Below, one piece after another: positions 19,561 through 28,306 of a stretch of DNA of 64,000 nucleotides. Each line of letters starts with the position of its first letter. The first letter of the stretch is position 1. Position numbers and translations under genes: made by a program. Source of the DNA: Sphingopyxis sp. JAI108 (lineage in GTDB: Bacteria; Pseudomonadota; Alphaproteobacteria; Sphingomonadales; Sphingomonadaceae); assembly GCF_013410105.1 (NCBI RefSeq), contig NZ_JACCCJ010000001.1, positions 806,001 through 870,000 of the forward strand, written 5' to 3'. The notes beneath the pieces were generated by a model, which worked only from the letters and a program-made list of their open reading frames with translations, had not been told where the DNA came from and did not search any database.

Positions 19561-19590
19561 TGAAGTCCGCCGGCAAGCCGGCGGACTTCA
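19561..19590 (-). terminator. Strong intrinsic terminator with no obvious gene before it
   Basis: TGAAGTCCGCCGGC and GCCGGCGGACTTCA (14-bp perfect arms, AA between) form a hairpin. On the minus strand it is followed at once by six T residues (complement of 19555-19560). No minus-strand gene lies directly upstream, so it may end an unannotated small transcript from the 19600-19770 interval or insulate the hypothetical gene. Confidence 0.7.
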
Positions 19591-19664
19591 AGAGAGCAAG
19601 ATGGCCTTGGTTCCACCTTCCTCGGGTCGCAGGCCATTCATGACCGATTCGCACGCTTGTTTCG

Positions 19665-19680
19665 CTACCCACCTGGGTAG
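19665..19680. promoter_or_regulatory. Perfect 16-bp palindrome upstream of the LuxR-type gene
   Basis: CTACCCACCTGGGTAG has seven-base arms and lies about 97 bp before the regulator start. Symmetric sites of this size are typical operators of dimeric HTH regulators, so autoregulation by the neighbouring LuxR-type protein is plausible. There is no direct evidence of binding. Confidence 0.45.
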
Positions 19681-19776
19681 GGAGCGGATTTTTTTCATTT
19701 TGTCGCATTGCGCTTGCCATTGCGGTTCGGCTCCCGTCAAATGCCGGGGCTGCGTATCTTCTGTGGGGAGAAGTGC

Positions 19777-20940
19777 ATGCAGGGCGAACAGCGACCGGCC
19801 TTTCCGACCGACCATAATGCGCCGGCCGAATGGGAGGTGCTCAACGCGCTGATCGGCGAAATCTATGATTCCGTCCTTCATCCCGAAAGCTGGAACGAAA
19901 CCCTCGCCCGCATCACCGGCACGCTCTGTCCGTTGAGTTGGGAGGCGGCGTTCATCCTCTGGGAAAGCAGCAATCCGCCGAGCGCGCGCTTTGTCGCGGC
20001 GAGCGGCCTCGCCGCCGGGGTGCAGGAAATCTATTCGGCGGTTTACGCCGGCAATCATCCCTGGTCGCGCAAGCTGATGCGCTATGGCAATGGCAGCGTT
20101 GTCGACAGTTTCGATATCATGACGCGCGCGGAGTTCGCCGAAACCGAATTCTTCCGCAATTTCCTGCAACCATGGGGCATCGACCGGCTGGTCGCGGTGC
20201 TGCTCGACCGGCGCGGGGGCGAGCGGCTCGGGCTGATGCTCCCGGGCCCGGGCGACCGCGACGTCGAACGGTTGAAACGCGGCCTGCGCGTGCTGGCGCC
20301 GCATATGCAGCGCGCGATGCGGATCAGCGACCGGATCGCGACGCTCGACCTTGCCGCGGGCGCCGCGCGGGCGGCGGCCGACGCTGCGCCCTTCGCGATC
20401 TTCAGCCTCGACGACCAGCTCAACGTCCTTGCCGCCAACGCCCCCGCCGCGCGCTACGAACGCGCGGGCTTCATCCGGACCGCGCAGGATCGCTTCGCCT
20501 TCACCCATCCGCCCGGCCAGAAGCGGCTGCTCGACCTCGTCAAAAGCCCCGATCCCGCCGGCCTTGCCTTCCAGACCGTCGCGCCATCGGGCAAGGAATG
20601 CCCCGTACTCGTCGCGCGCGTCACGCGGCAATCGGCGCAGCAGCTTGGCGGCGTCCGCCTTGGCGCCTCGTTGATCGTCACGCTCGGCAGTTCGCCGGGT
20701 GAAACCCCGGTGGTCGAGATCGACCGCGTTGCGCAATGGTTCGGCCTGACCCCGGCCGAAGCGCGCCTCGCCGTCGCGCTGGCCGCGGGCGACACGCTGC
20801 AGGACTATGCCGCGCTGCGGGCCGTCAGCCTCAACGCGGTGCGTTTCCTTTTGAAGGGGATTTTCCGCAAGACCGGCGCGAACAGCCAGGCGCAACTCGT
20901 GGCGCTGCTCGCAAGGCTGCCGGCGCCGGGCGAAGCATGA
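19777..20940 (+). CDS. LuxR-type HTH transcriptional regulator
   Basis: 387 residues. The C-terminal 60 residues (LTPAEARLAVALAAG ... NAVRFLLKGIFRKTGANSQAQLV) fit a LuxR-type helix-turn-helix. The usual T/S-x-x-E start is LTPAEA, and the tail matches K-x-G-x-x-x-R-x-Q-L-V. The N-terminal part has PAS-like character but no recognisable autoinducer-binding motif. ATG 19777 was chosen because GGGGAGAAG lies just upstream. It is divergent from the exported hypothetical gene and convergent with the MipA gene. The signal and targets are unknown. Confidence 0.8.
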   Translation: MQGEQRPAFPTDHNAPAEWEVLNALIGEIYDSVLHPESWNETLARITGTLCPLSWEAAFILWESSNPPSARFVAASGLAAGVQEIYSAVYAGNHPWSRKLMRYGNGSVVDSFDIMTRAEFAETEFFRNFLQPWGIDRLVAVLLDRRGGERLGLMLPGPGDRDVERLKRGLRVLAPHMQRAMRISDRIATLDLAAGAARAAADAAPFAIFSLDDQLNVLAANAPAARYERAGFIRTAQDRFAFTHPPGQKRLLDLVKSPDPAGLAFQTVAPSGKECPVLVARVTRQSAQQLGGVRLGASLIVTLGSSPGETPVVEIDRVAQWFGLTPAEARLAVALAAGDTLQDYAALRAVSLNAVRFLLKGIFRKTGANSQAQLVALLARLPAPGEA

Positions 20941-20959
20941 TTTCCTCCGGCGCGGGGGC

Positions 20960-21751
20960 TCAGCGGCCGCCGCCGAAAGTATAGCTGAGCGCGACTCCCG
21001 CCGACGGCTGGCCGCGCGATCCGAGTTCGCGCGTCACCGGCGAGTCGGCGGCATCGCCTACGAGCCGGTCGTAACGGCCGTACACCGCGAAGCCCCAATT
21101 GCGGCCGAGCATGCGGTGATAGCCGGCGGTGACGCCGACCGACTGGAGCCCGCCGTCCGGGTCATAGGCGGGAAGCCCGGAGGCGACCGCTGCCTCGGGA
21201 GTCACGCCGAAATAGGCGCGGGTGTATCTGGAGTCGCCGAAGGTGACGCGCGGGCCGATCGAAAAGAGCCAGTCATCGCCTTCGCGCGCGATATAATCGG
21301 CGCTGACTTCGCCGACCCAGCCCTTGTGACCGCTCAACCCCTTGCGCCCTTCGGCGCGAATGCGGAGCGACGGCGTGAGCGCGACCTGCGCGAAGCCCCC
21401 GGCCTCGATCGAGAAACCGACCTTGGGCAGGTCGGCGCCGATGTCGGACGCCTTGCGCTTGCCGATGAAGCCCAGGGCGGGGCCGAAAGCGAAATTGCCC
21501 GTATGGACGAGCGGCTGGCCGAAGCTTTCGTCGGGCGCTTCGAACTCGAATTCGCTGTCGCGCGTGCGCGAGACGTCGATATAGGGGCCGACGCTGAACT
21601 TGTCCGCGCCCGGCCACGACGGCGAGAGCTGGGGGCCGAGGATGATGCGCGTACGCTTTTCGCTGCCTTCGTCCTCCTGCGCCTGCGCCGGAATGGTGGC
21701 GAGCGGAGCGGCGAAGACGGCCAGGAGAAGCAGGTTGCGGCGAAACGGCAT
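20960..21751 (-). CDS. MipA/OmpV-family outer membrane protein
   Basis: 263 residues with a signal peptide (cleavage near ATIPAQA). The mature part has alternating aromatic/glycine beta-strand signature (GPYIDVSRTRD, GFIGKRKASD) and ends in YTFGGGR. MipA/OmpV proteins are outer-membrane barrels, in E. coli scaffolding murein synthesis enzymes. The start at 21751 has AAGGAG five bases upstream; an in-frame ATG at 21775 lacks this. It lies 50 bp downstream of obgE on the same strand. Confidence 0.85.
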   Translation of the reverse strand: MPFRRNLLLLAVFAAPLATIPAQAQEDEGSEKRTRIILGPQLSPSWPGADKFSVGPYIDVSRTRDSEFEFEAPDESFGQPLVHTGNFAFGPALGFIGKRKASDIGADLPKVGFSIEAGGFAQVALTPSLRIRAEGRKGLSGHKGWVGEVSADYIAREGDDWLFSIGPRVTFGDSRYTRAYFGVTPEAAVASGLPAYDPDGGLQSVGVTAGYHRMLGRNWGFAVYGRYDRLVGDAADSPVTRELGSRGQPSAGVALSYTFGGGR

Positions 21752-21801
21752 ACGGAACTCCTTGTTGTTCCGCATGAAATCCCCCGCGGCGGGCTTGGTT
21801 C

Positions 21802-22872
<1,071 letters not shown>

Positions 22873-22895
22873 CTAAACCTCTAAACCCGCTCGTG

Positions 22896-22959
22896 TCGAG
22901 CGAAGTCGAGACACCCCGCAGCACGGCGTCAAGCCGAGAGGCATCTCGACTTCGCTCGA
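22896..22959. repeat. 16-bp inverted repeat upstream of obgE
   Basis: TCGAGCGAAGTCGAGA at 22896-22911 and its exact complement at 22944-22959 flank a 32-bp spacer. The sequence type (TCGAGCGAAGTCGAG) is a common dispersed palindrome in sphingomonad genomes. It lies between the TetR gene end and the obgE start. Confidence 0.75.
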
Positions 22960-23017
22960 TGCGAACGGAGACAGGGGATGCGCGCCCTTAGCGCCAGCGT
23001 AACAAAATTACCAGCCT

Positions 23018-23626
23018 TTAGGCTTGCGGCTTGCCGCCATGTTCGGCCCAGAATTTGGCGATGCGGCCGTTGATCAGTTCGGTCGCGAGCACGCGCGAGG
23101 TGTCGCGCGGCAGGCCCAGCGCCTCGGCCATCGGGCCGCCGAGCTGCGCGTCGCCCAATGCCATCAGGACCAGCGCGAGCGTGTCTTCGTGCATCAGGCG
23201 CTTTTCGTCGGCATCGGGCGCCATGCCGTCGATCAGGCGGTGGATGGCTTCGACGATCGGGTCGAGCGCGTCGTCATTGCCGGTTGCCGCCATCCAGGTC
23301 GCGAGCGCGCCCGCGCCGCCGCTGTTGAAGGCGTCGAAGGCGAGGTCGACGATCTCGCGCACATTCCGTTCGCCGGGTGGCGATTCGGCCATTTTCCTGC
23401 CGATCGTCGCGCAGACGGTTTCGGCCTGATAGGCGGCGAGCGCCTTTTGCAGCCCCGCGGCGCTCCCGAAATGGTGGAGCAAATTGGCGTGGGTGCGGTC
23501 GATCCGCGCCGCGACGGCCTTCAGCGTCACCGCCGCCGGCCCCATTTCGATCAATATATGGCGTGCAGCCTCGAGCGCCGCCGAACGGCTTTCCTCGGGA
23601 CTCAAGCGCTTCTTCACTATTGACAT
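23018..23626 (-). CDS. TetR-family transcriptional regulator
   Basis: 202 residues. The N-terminal DNA-binding domain reads ILIEMGPAAVTLKAVAARIDRTHANLLHHFGS (in pieces: AVTLKAVAARI then THANLLHHFGS), the standard TetR HTH. The C-terminal ligand domain is divergent. Its start codon overlaps a palindromic operator-like element, so autorepression is likely. The divergent neighbour is the PF10118 hydrolase gene. A near-identical element precedes the COQ4 gene, so this protein may control a small regulon. The ligand is unknown. Confidence 0.9.
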   Translation of the reverse strand: MSIVKKRLSPEESRSAALEAARHILIEMGPAAVTLKAVAARIDRTHANLLHHFGSAAGLQKALAAYQAETVCATIGRKMAESPPGERNVREIVDLAFDAFNSGGAGALATWMAATGNDDALDPIVEAIHRLIDGMAPDADEKRLMHEDTLALVLMALGDAQLGGPMAEALGLPRDTSRVLATELINGRIAKFWAEHGGKPQA

Positions 23627-23649
23627 ATATGTAAGTAAACCCTATTTCC
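23615..23649. promoter_or_regulatory. Promoter and TetR-type operator between the TetR and PF10118 genes
   Basis: TTGACA (23620-23625) and TATTTC (23643-23648) are 17 bp apart, giving a rightward sigma-70-like promoter. Overlapping the -35 is TGACA-TATA-TGTAA, an imperfect inverted repeat followed by GTAA, with a ten-base palindrome ACATATATGT at 23623-23632 that includes the TetR start codon. The element starting CACTATTGACAT recurs at 42150. Confidence 0.6.
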
Positions 23650-23675
23650 TGGCCCCGACAACCCTTTTCGACGGT

Positions 23676-24575
23676 ATGAGCCATATGTCCAGCCTTTCCC
23701 AGTCGCCGACCCCCGCCGATCTGTCGATCACGCCGCGCGACATGCGCTTTGGCCGCGACAATGCGCAGGGCCGCTGGTGGCTGAACGGCGACCCGATCGC
23801 CTCGGCGTTTCACACGGCGCTGTCGGTGACCTTCCCGCGCGGCGAGGCGATGTTCATCGAGGCGGTGAAGGCGCACCGCGACGGCGTGCCCGACAGACTG
23901 GCGCGCGAAATCCGCGCCTTTACCCAGCAGGAAGTGATCCACAGCCGCGAGCATGTCGTATTCAACAAGAAGGCGGCGGAGGCGGGCTACGACCTCTCCG
24001 AACTGGAAGCCGACGTCAACCAGGTGCTCGACCTGATCAAGACGCGGCCGCAGATCGTCAACCTGATGGCGACGATCGCGCTCGAACATTATACCGCGAT
24101 GATGGCGGCGGTAATGCTGAAGGACGCAAAGATGTACGAGGGGGCCGAGCCCGAATGGGCGGCCTTGTGGAAATGGCACGCTATCGAGGAAATCGAGCAT
24201 AAGGGCGTGGCTTACGACACCTGGCTCCACGCGACGAAGGACTGGAGCCGCTTCAAGCGCTGGCGCGCCAAGTCGCTGATGATGCTGCTCGTCACCACAC
24301 GCTTCTGGCCCAAGCGCGTGAAGGGGATGAAGGCGCTGCTCAAACAGGACGGCCTTACCGGCTGGCGCGTCACGGCGCGCATCTGGTGGTATCTGCTCGG
24401 CACGCCGGGCGTGCTGCGCAAGAGCTTCTTCCCCTGGCTTTCCTATTTCATGCCGGGCTTCCACCCCTGGAACCATGACGACCGCGCGCTGATCCGGAAA
24501 TATGAAAGCGACTATGCCGACGCGATCATGCCGGCGCATTCGTCGAAACCCGAATTGGCTGCGGCGGCAGCCTGA
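23676..24575 (+). CDS. PF10118-family metal-dependent hydrolase-like protein
   Basis: 299 residues counted from ATG 23676; ATG 23685 is also possible. It is rich in helices with conserved metal-type Glu/His motifs (REIRAFTQQEVIHSREH, ALEHYTA, WHAIEEIEHK), matching the diiron-like PF10118 family annotated as predicted metal-dependent hydrolases. The arrangement of E...ExxH...E...ExxH resembles ferritin-like oxidases, so an oxygen-dependent reaction on a hydrophobic substrate is plausible. It is divergent from, and probably repressed by, the TetR gene. Confidence 0.8.
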   Translation: MSHMSSLSQSPTPADLSITPRDMRFGRDNAQGRWWLNGDPIASAFHTALSVTFPRGEAMFIEAVKAHRDGVPDRLAREIRAFTQQEVIHSREHVVFNKKAAEAGYDLSELEADVNQVLDLIKTRPQIVNLMATIALEHYTAMMAAVMLKDAKMYEGAEPEWAALWKWHAIEEIEHKGVAYDTWLHATKDWSRFKRWRAKSLMMLLVTTRFWPKRVKGMKALLKQDGLTGWRVTARIWWYLLGTPGVLRKSFFPWLSYFMPGFHPWNHDDRALIRKYESDYADAIMPAHSSKPELAAAAA

Positions 24576-24576
24576 C

Positions 24577-24636
24577 CCGCGAAGGCGGGCACCCGGAGCG
24601 GTTTCTCTCTCCCCCTCCGCAGGCCCGCCTTCGCGG
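24577..24636. repeat. Inverted repeat after the PF10118 gene
   Basis: CCGCGAAGGCGGGC (24577-24590) is exactly complementary to GCCCGCCTTCGCGG (24623-24636), with 32 bp between. It begins directly at the stop codon of the upstream gene and may serve as a transcription or mRNA end structure. It is of the dispersed palindromic type. Confidence 0.7.
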
Positions 24637-24706
24637 CGACAATCGCCGATCGCGGCTGGACGCGGCGATGCTCCTCCCATATCGCTCAGGGCGTGGGGAG
24701 GGGACC

Positions 24707-25267
24707 ATGCGACCACATTTGACCGCCGCCGAAGTCACGCAGATCGAACTGCAGCTTGCCGGACTTTCTTCGCTGCTCGAATTCGGCTGCGGCGAAAGCA
24801 CGCTGGTGGCGGCGCGGCAGGTGCGGCGGATCGTCAGCGTCGACAGCGATGCCGCGCGACTTCGCAAGGTCCAGGGCGAGGTCGCGCGCGAGGCGGTCGA
24901 GTTCACCCCCGCCCATATCGACATCGGGCCGGTGGGCGAGGGCGGCTATCCCGCCGACGAAAGCCGGCTGCGCGACTGGCCGCGCTATCACACGCATATC
25001 TGGCGCGGCATGGGCGGCAGCCCCGATGCGGTGACGGTCGCGGGGCGTTTCCGTGTCGCGTGCCTGTTGCAGGCGATCATCCATTGCAAACCCGACTGCG
25101 TCTTCCTGTTCCACGACTTCAACGAGAAGCCGCATTATCATGCGGTGCTGCGCCATGTGGACGTGCTGGCTCGCGTCGGCAGGCTGGGCGTCCTGCGCAC
25201 CAAGCGGCAGGTCGACGGCACGGCGGTTCTGCACGACCTGTTCGACCATTTTCTGAACCCCGATTGA
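24707..25267 (+). CDS. Methyltransferase-like protein (class I SAM fold)
   Basis: 186 residues. LLEFGCGESTLVAARQ near the N-terminus resembles motif I of class I SAM-dependent methyltransferases, followed by VSVDSDAARL (acidic end of beta-2). FLFHDFNEKPHYH lies later, at the place of motif post-II. The N-terminus is short for the fold. ATG 24707 was chosen because GGGGAGG precedes it; an upstream in-frame ATG at 24668 lies in non-coding-like sequence. The substrate is unknown and enzymatic activity is not certain. Confidence 0.65.
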   Translation: MRPHLTAAEVTQIELQLAGLSSLLEFGCGESTLVAARQVRRIVSVDSDAARLRKVQGEVAREAVEFTPAHIDIGPVGEGGYPADESRLRDWPRYHTHIWRGMGGSPDAVTVAGRFRVACLLQAIIHCKPDCVFLFHDFNEKPHYHAVLRHVDVLARVGRLGVLRTKRQVDGTAVLHDLFDHFLNPD

Positions 25268-25298
25268 CCGCTCCGCCGCGCTTCGGCACATCGGGGCG

Positions 25299-25829
25299 AT
25301 GTTCACAGCACCCCCCGTCATCGAAACCGACCGCCTGCGCCTGCGTTCCGGGCGCCTTGCCGACAAGGACGTCCATATCGCGATGTGGGCCGACGAGCGC
25401 GTCACGCGCTTCATCGGCGGCGAACCGCGCAGCGCAGACGTCAGCTGGGGCAAGTTCCTGAGTTCGGCGGGGCTGTGGCCGGTGATGGGTTTCGGTTACT
25501 GGGTGTTCGCCGACCGGGCGAGCGACGCGCTGATCGGCATGGGAGGGCTCAGCTATTTCTGCCGCGGGATTCCCGAGCTCGAAGGGCGGCCGGAGGCGGG
25601 CTGGGCGTTTGACGCCGACCATTGGGGCGCGGGCTATGCGACCGAGGCGATGACTGCGGCGCTCGGCTGGGCCGACGCGAATCTCGATGCCAAGGACGTG
25701 CGCTGTATCATCGACCCCGGCAACGAGGCATCGGAACGCGTGGCGGGGAAACTCGGCTTCCGGCGCATCGGGGAAAGCGACGCGCTGGGGCATGTCGTGG
25801 CGATTTATTCGCGGCCGAGGGGTGGCTGA
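25299..25829 (+). CDS. GNAT-family N-acetyltransferase (RimJ/RimL-like)
   Basis: 176 residues. IETDRLRLRSGRLADKD is the typical start of the Acetyltransf_3 branch. The acetyl-CoA loop region is HWGAGYATEAMTAAL, and NEASERVAGKLGFRRIGE is the conserved C-terminal segment. Relatives acetylate ribosomal protein N-termini or small amines; the substrate here cannot be read. It follows the methyltransferase-like gene by 31 bp. Confidence 0.9.
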   Translation: MFTAPPVIETDRLRLRSGRLADKDVHIAMWADERVTRFIGGEPRSADVSWGKFLSSAGLWPVMGFGYWVFADRASDALIGMGGLSYFCRGIPELEGRPEAGWAFDADHWGAGYATEAMTAALGWADANLDAKDVRCIIDPGNEASERVAGKLGFRRIGESDALGHVVAIYSRPRGG

Positions 25830-25831
25830 TC

Positions 25832-25929
25832 CGTCATTGCGAGGAGCCGAAGGCGACGCGGCAATCTCCCGCTATAGATCTTGCGCAAGGTCGATAGCTG
25901 GAGATTGCTTCGCTCCGCCCGCAATGACG
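25832..25929. repeat. CATTGCGAG-type dispersed inverted repeat (copy 1)
   Basis: CGTCATTGCGAG... at the left end and ...CGCAATGACG at the right end are complementary, with a second complementary pair (GGCAATCTC and GAGATTGC) inside. It belongs to the same family as the elements at 29820 and 44247. It lies between the convergent GNAT and NfeD genes. Confidence 0.8.
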
Positions 25930-25944
25930 AGGACCGAAGTGCGG

Positions 25945-26391
25945 TTAGGCCACCTCGACCACCAGCACTCCGCCGTCGGCGCTGACGACACGGACCTTCG
26001 TGCCTTCGGCGGCGTCGGGGCCGCGCACCGGCCATTCGCCGTCGCCGACCCTCGCGCGGCCGCGGCCATCCTCGATCGCCATGGTCAAGGTCAGCACCTC
26101 GCCGACCAGCCGGCCGCCGCGCTGGTTGAGATGCGGGTCGGTCGTGGTGATCGGATTGGCTTTCAGCCAGCGGCGCCCGCCATAGAGCGCGACGAAGGCC
26201 AGGATGGCGAAGATGCCGAGCTGGAAGGGAACGCTGAGCGGCACGATCCACGCGATGACGCCGGTAACGATCGCGGCGGCGCCGATCCAGATGAGGAAAA
26301 AGCCCGGCGCGACGATCTCGGCCGCCGCGAGCAGCACGCCGAGCGACAGCCACGCCCAATGCGGTTCCATGTTGGTGAGCCAATCGGGCAT
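25945..26391 (-). CDS. NfeD-family membrane protein
   Basis: 148 residues. There are three to four membrane helices in the first 85 residues (WLSLGVLLAAAEIVAPGFFLI, then VPFQLGIFAILAFVALYGG). A soluble OB-fold NfeD domain follows with LVGEVLTLTMAIEDGRGRARVGDGEWPV in two pieces, ending VVEVA. NfeD proteins pair with SPFH/stomatin proteins in membrane quality control. The ATG at 26391 starts one base after the stop of the SPFH gene, so the pair forms one operon. Confidence 0.88.
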   Translation of the reverse strand: MPDWLTNMEPHWAWLSLGVLLAAAEIVAPGFFLIWIGAAAIVTGVIAWIVPLSVPFQLGIFAILAFVALYGGRRWLKANPITTTDPHLNQRGGRLVGEVLTLTMAIEDGRGRARVGDGEWPVRGPDAAEGTKVRVVSADGGVLVVEVA

Positions 26392-26392
26392 G

Positions 26393-27307
26393 TCAGGCGC
26401 CCGCCTTGCGCTCGAACGCATCCTTGGCGAGTTCGCCGATGCCGCCCAAGGTTCCGATCAGCTGCGTTGCTTCGACCGGGAAGAGGATCGTCTTGCTGTT
26501 CGGGCTGGTCGCGAACTGGCCGACCGCCTCGACATATTTCTGCGCGATGAAATAATTGATCGCCTGCGCATTGCCGCCGGCGATCGCGTCGGACACCATC
26601 TGCGTCGCCTTGGCTTCGGCCTCGGCCTCGCGCTCGCGCGCCTCGGCGTCGCGGAAGGCGGCTTCGCGGCGGCCCTCGGCCTGCAGGATCTGGCCCTGCT
26701 TCTCGCCCTCGGCGCGCAGGATTTCCGAGGCCCGCATGCCTTCGGCCTCAAGGATGTTGGCGCGCTTTTCGCGCTCGGCCTTCATCTGCCGCGCCATCGC
26801 GTTCGAAATGTCGGCGGGGGGGCGGATGTCCTTGATCTCGACGCGCGTGATCTTGACCCCCCACGGCGTCGTCGCATCGTCGACGACATGAAGCAGGCGC
26901 GTATTGATCTCGTCGCGCTTCGACAGCGTTTCGTCGAGATCCATCGAGCCCATCACGGTCCTGAGGTTCGTCGTCGTCAGGTTCATGATGGAAAGATAGA
27001 GGTCGCTGACCTCATAGGCCGCCTTGGCGGCGTCGAGCACCTGGAAGAAGACGACGCCGTCGACCGCGACCATCGCATTGTCCTTGGTGATGATCTCCTG
27101 CCCCGGAATGTCGAGCACCTGTTCCATCACATTCACCTTGCGCCCGACGCGGTCGAAGATCGGCATGATGAAGTTGAGGCCCGGCTGCGCGGTATGCGTG
27201 TAGCGGCCGAAACGTTCGATCGTATAGGCATATCCCTGCCGCACCGGCGTCAGCGCCCAGATCAGGAACACCAGCGCCAGAACCACGAGTGCGAGCGCGA
27301 ATTCCAT
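26393..27307 (-). CDS. SPFH/stomatin-family membrane protein (QmcA-like)
   Basis: 304 residues. One N-terminal membrane segment ([19 protein letters not shown]) is followed by the SPFH domain ([21 protein letters not shown] onward). A long charged Ala/Glu-rich coiled coil comes next (about 165-235, [20 protein letters not shown]). The length and arrangement match QmcA/HflK-like scaffolds that form oligomeric cages around membrane proteases. It is immediately upstream of its expected partner NfeD. Confidence 0.92.
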   Translation of the reverse strand: MEFALALVVLALVFLIWALTPVRQGYAYTIERFGRYTHTAQPGLNFIMPIFDRVGRKVNVMEQVLDIPGQEIITKDNAMVAVDGVVFFQVLDAAKAAYEVSDLYLSIMNLTTTNLRTVMGSMDLDETLSKRDEINTRLLHVVDDATTPWGVKITRVEIKDIRPPADISNAMARQMKAEREKRANILEAEGMRASEILRAEGEKQGQILQAEGRREAAFRDAEAREREAEAEAKATQMVSDAIAGGNAQAINYFIAQKYVEAVGQFATSPNSKTILFPVEATQLIGTLGGIGELAKDAFERKAGA

Positions 27308-27391
27308 CGATCATCCCCTTCCCACATATTGCATCGCTGCAAGCCCGCTTCCTTATTGCGGGAATGGCCGGGTTGCGCCACAGAAAAGCGC

Positions 27392-28213
27392 ATGACCTCA
27401 AGTGACTGTTCGGCCGGCTATCCGCCCCGCTCCCTGCTCTATGTTCCGGGATCGAACGCGCGTGCGCTCGAAAAGGCGGGCGGGCTTGCCGCCGACATGC
27501 TGATCATCGACCTGGAGGACGCGGTGCCCGAGGGGCGCAAGGCGGAGGCGCGCGCGGCGATGCGCGCGGCGGTGACGACGGGCTTTCCGGGCAAGCGCGT
27601 CGCAGTGCGGATCAACGGCACGGGCAGCGAGCATCAGGCGGCGGACATCGTTGCGGTCGCAACGCTGCCGATCGATGCCGTCGTGCTGCCCAAGGTCGAT
27701 TCCATCGCCGACCTCGAACCCGCGCGCGGGCTGGCGCTGCCGCTTTTTGCGATGATCGAGACGCCGGTCGCCGTCTATGCCGCGCGCGATATCGCCGCCG
27801 ATCCGGCGGTGTCGGGATTGATCGCGGGACTCAACGACCTCGCCCACGAGCTCAAACTTCCCGACGGCATGGACCGCGGCGCGATGAGCCATGCGATCCA
27901 GGCGATCGTGCTCGCGGCGCGGGCGGGCGGGGTCTGGGCCTTCGACGGCGTTTATAACGCGATCGACGATGGCGCGGGTTTCGCAGCCGAGGCGGCCGAG
28001 GGGCGACGGCTGGGCTTCGACGGCAAAACGCTGATCCACCCGTCGCAGGTCGAGCCGTGCAATGCCGCCTTCGCGCCGTCGGAGCGCGAGATCGCGGCGG
28101 CCGAGGCGCTCGTCGCGGCGGCGACCGGCGGCGCGCAGCGGCACGAGGGGCGGATGATCGAGGACATGCACGTCGCGGCGGCGCGCGCGTTGCTGGCGCG
28201 GGCGGGGCGGTGA
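27392..28213 (+). CDS. HpcH/HpaI (CitE-like) CoA-ester lyase
   Basis: 273 residues. SLLYVPGSNARALEKA is the family N-terminus. DLEDAVPEGRKAEAR holds the metal-site acidic residues, RINGTGS and VVLPKVDS follow, and FAMIETPVAV supplies the catalytic/metal Glu. GKTLIHPSQVEPCN is the conserved C-terminal motif. Such proteins are citryl-, malyl- or methylmalyl-CoA lyases or thioesterases. No citrate lyase alpha/gamma genes are present, so a classical citrate lyase is unlikely. It diverges from the SPFH gene. Confidence 0.87.
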   Translation: MTSSDCSAGYPPRSLLYVPGSNARALEKAGGLAADMLIIDLEDAVPEGRKAEARAAMRAAVTTGFPGKRVAVRINGTGSEHQAADIVAVATLPIDAVVLPKVDSIADLEPARGLALPLFAMIETPVAVYAARDIAADPAVSGLIAGLNDLAHELKLPDGMDRGAMSHAIQAIVLAARAGGVWAFDGVYNAIDDGAGFAAEAAEGRRLGFDGKTLIHPSQVEPCNAAFAPSEREIAAAEALVAAATGGAQRHEGRMIEDMHVAAARALLARAGR

Positions 28214-28219
28214 CTCTTT

Positions 28220-28265
28220 CCTCCCGCTTGCGGGAGGGGAGCCTGCCGTTCGTCGTTCGACGAAC
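28220..28265. repeat. Two adjacent palindromes after the CitE-like gene
   Basis: CCTCCCGC-TT-GCGGGAGG at 28220-28237 shares its stem with the block at 14518-14539. GTTCGTCG-TT-CGACGAAC at 28248-28265 is a second perfect hairpin. They start seven bases after the stop codon of the upstream gene and could end its mRNA, though no T-run follows. Confidence 0.7.
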
Positions 28266-28306
28266 CGCCTTGCCTGCTTGCGGCGGAAATGTCATGCCGC
28301 GCGCCC

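Noticed and set aside
19337-19720. Minus-strand open frame overlapping the exported hypothetical gene and the LuxR leader
   Set aside because: It runs through the terminator hairpin and overlaps a better-supported gene in another frame; no motif seen.
23484-23675. Upstream extension of the PF10118 protein
   Set aside because: It would run antisense through the TetR coding region and across the predicted promoter; ATG 23676 gives the family-like start.
27392-28213. Calling this gene citrate lyase beta subunit (citE)
   Set aside because: The alpha and gamma subunit genes are absent nearby and the HpcH/HpaI family has several other activities, so only the family is stated.
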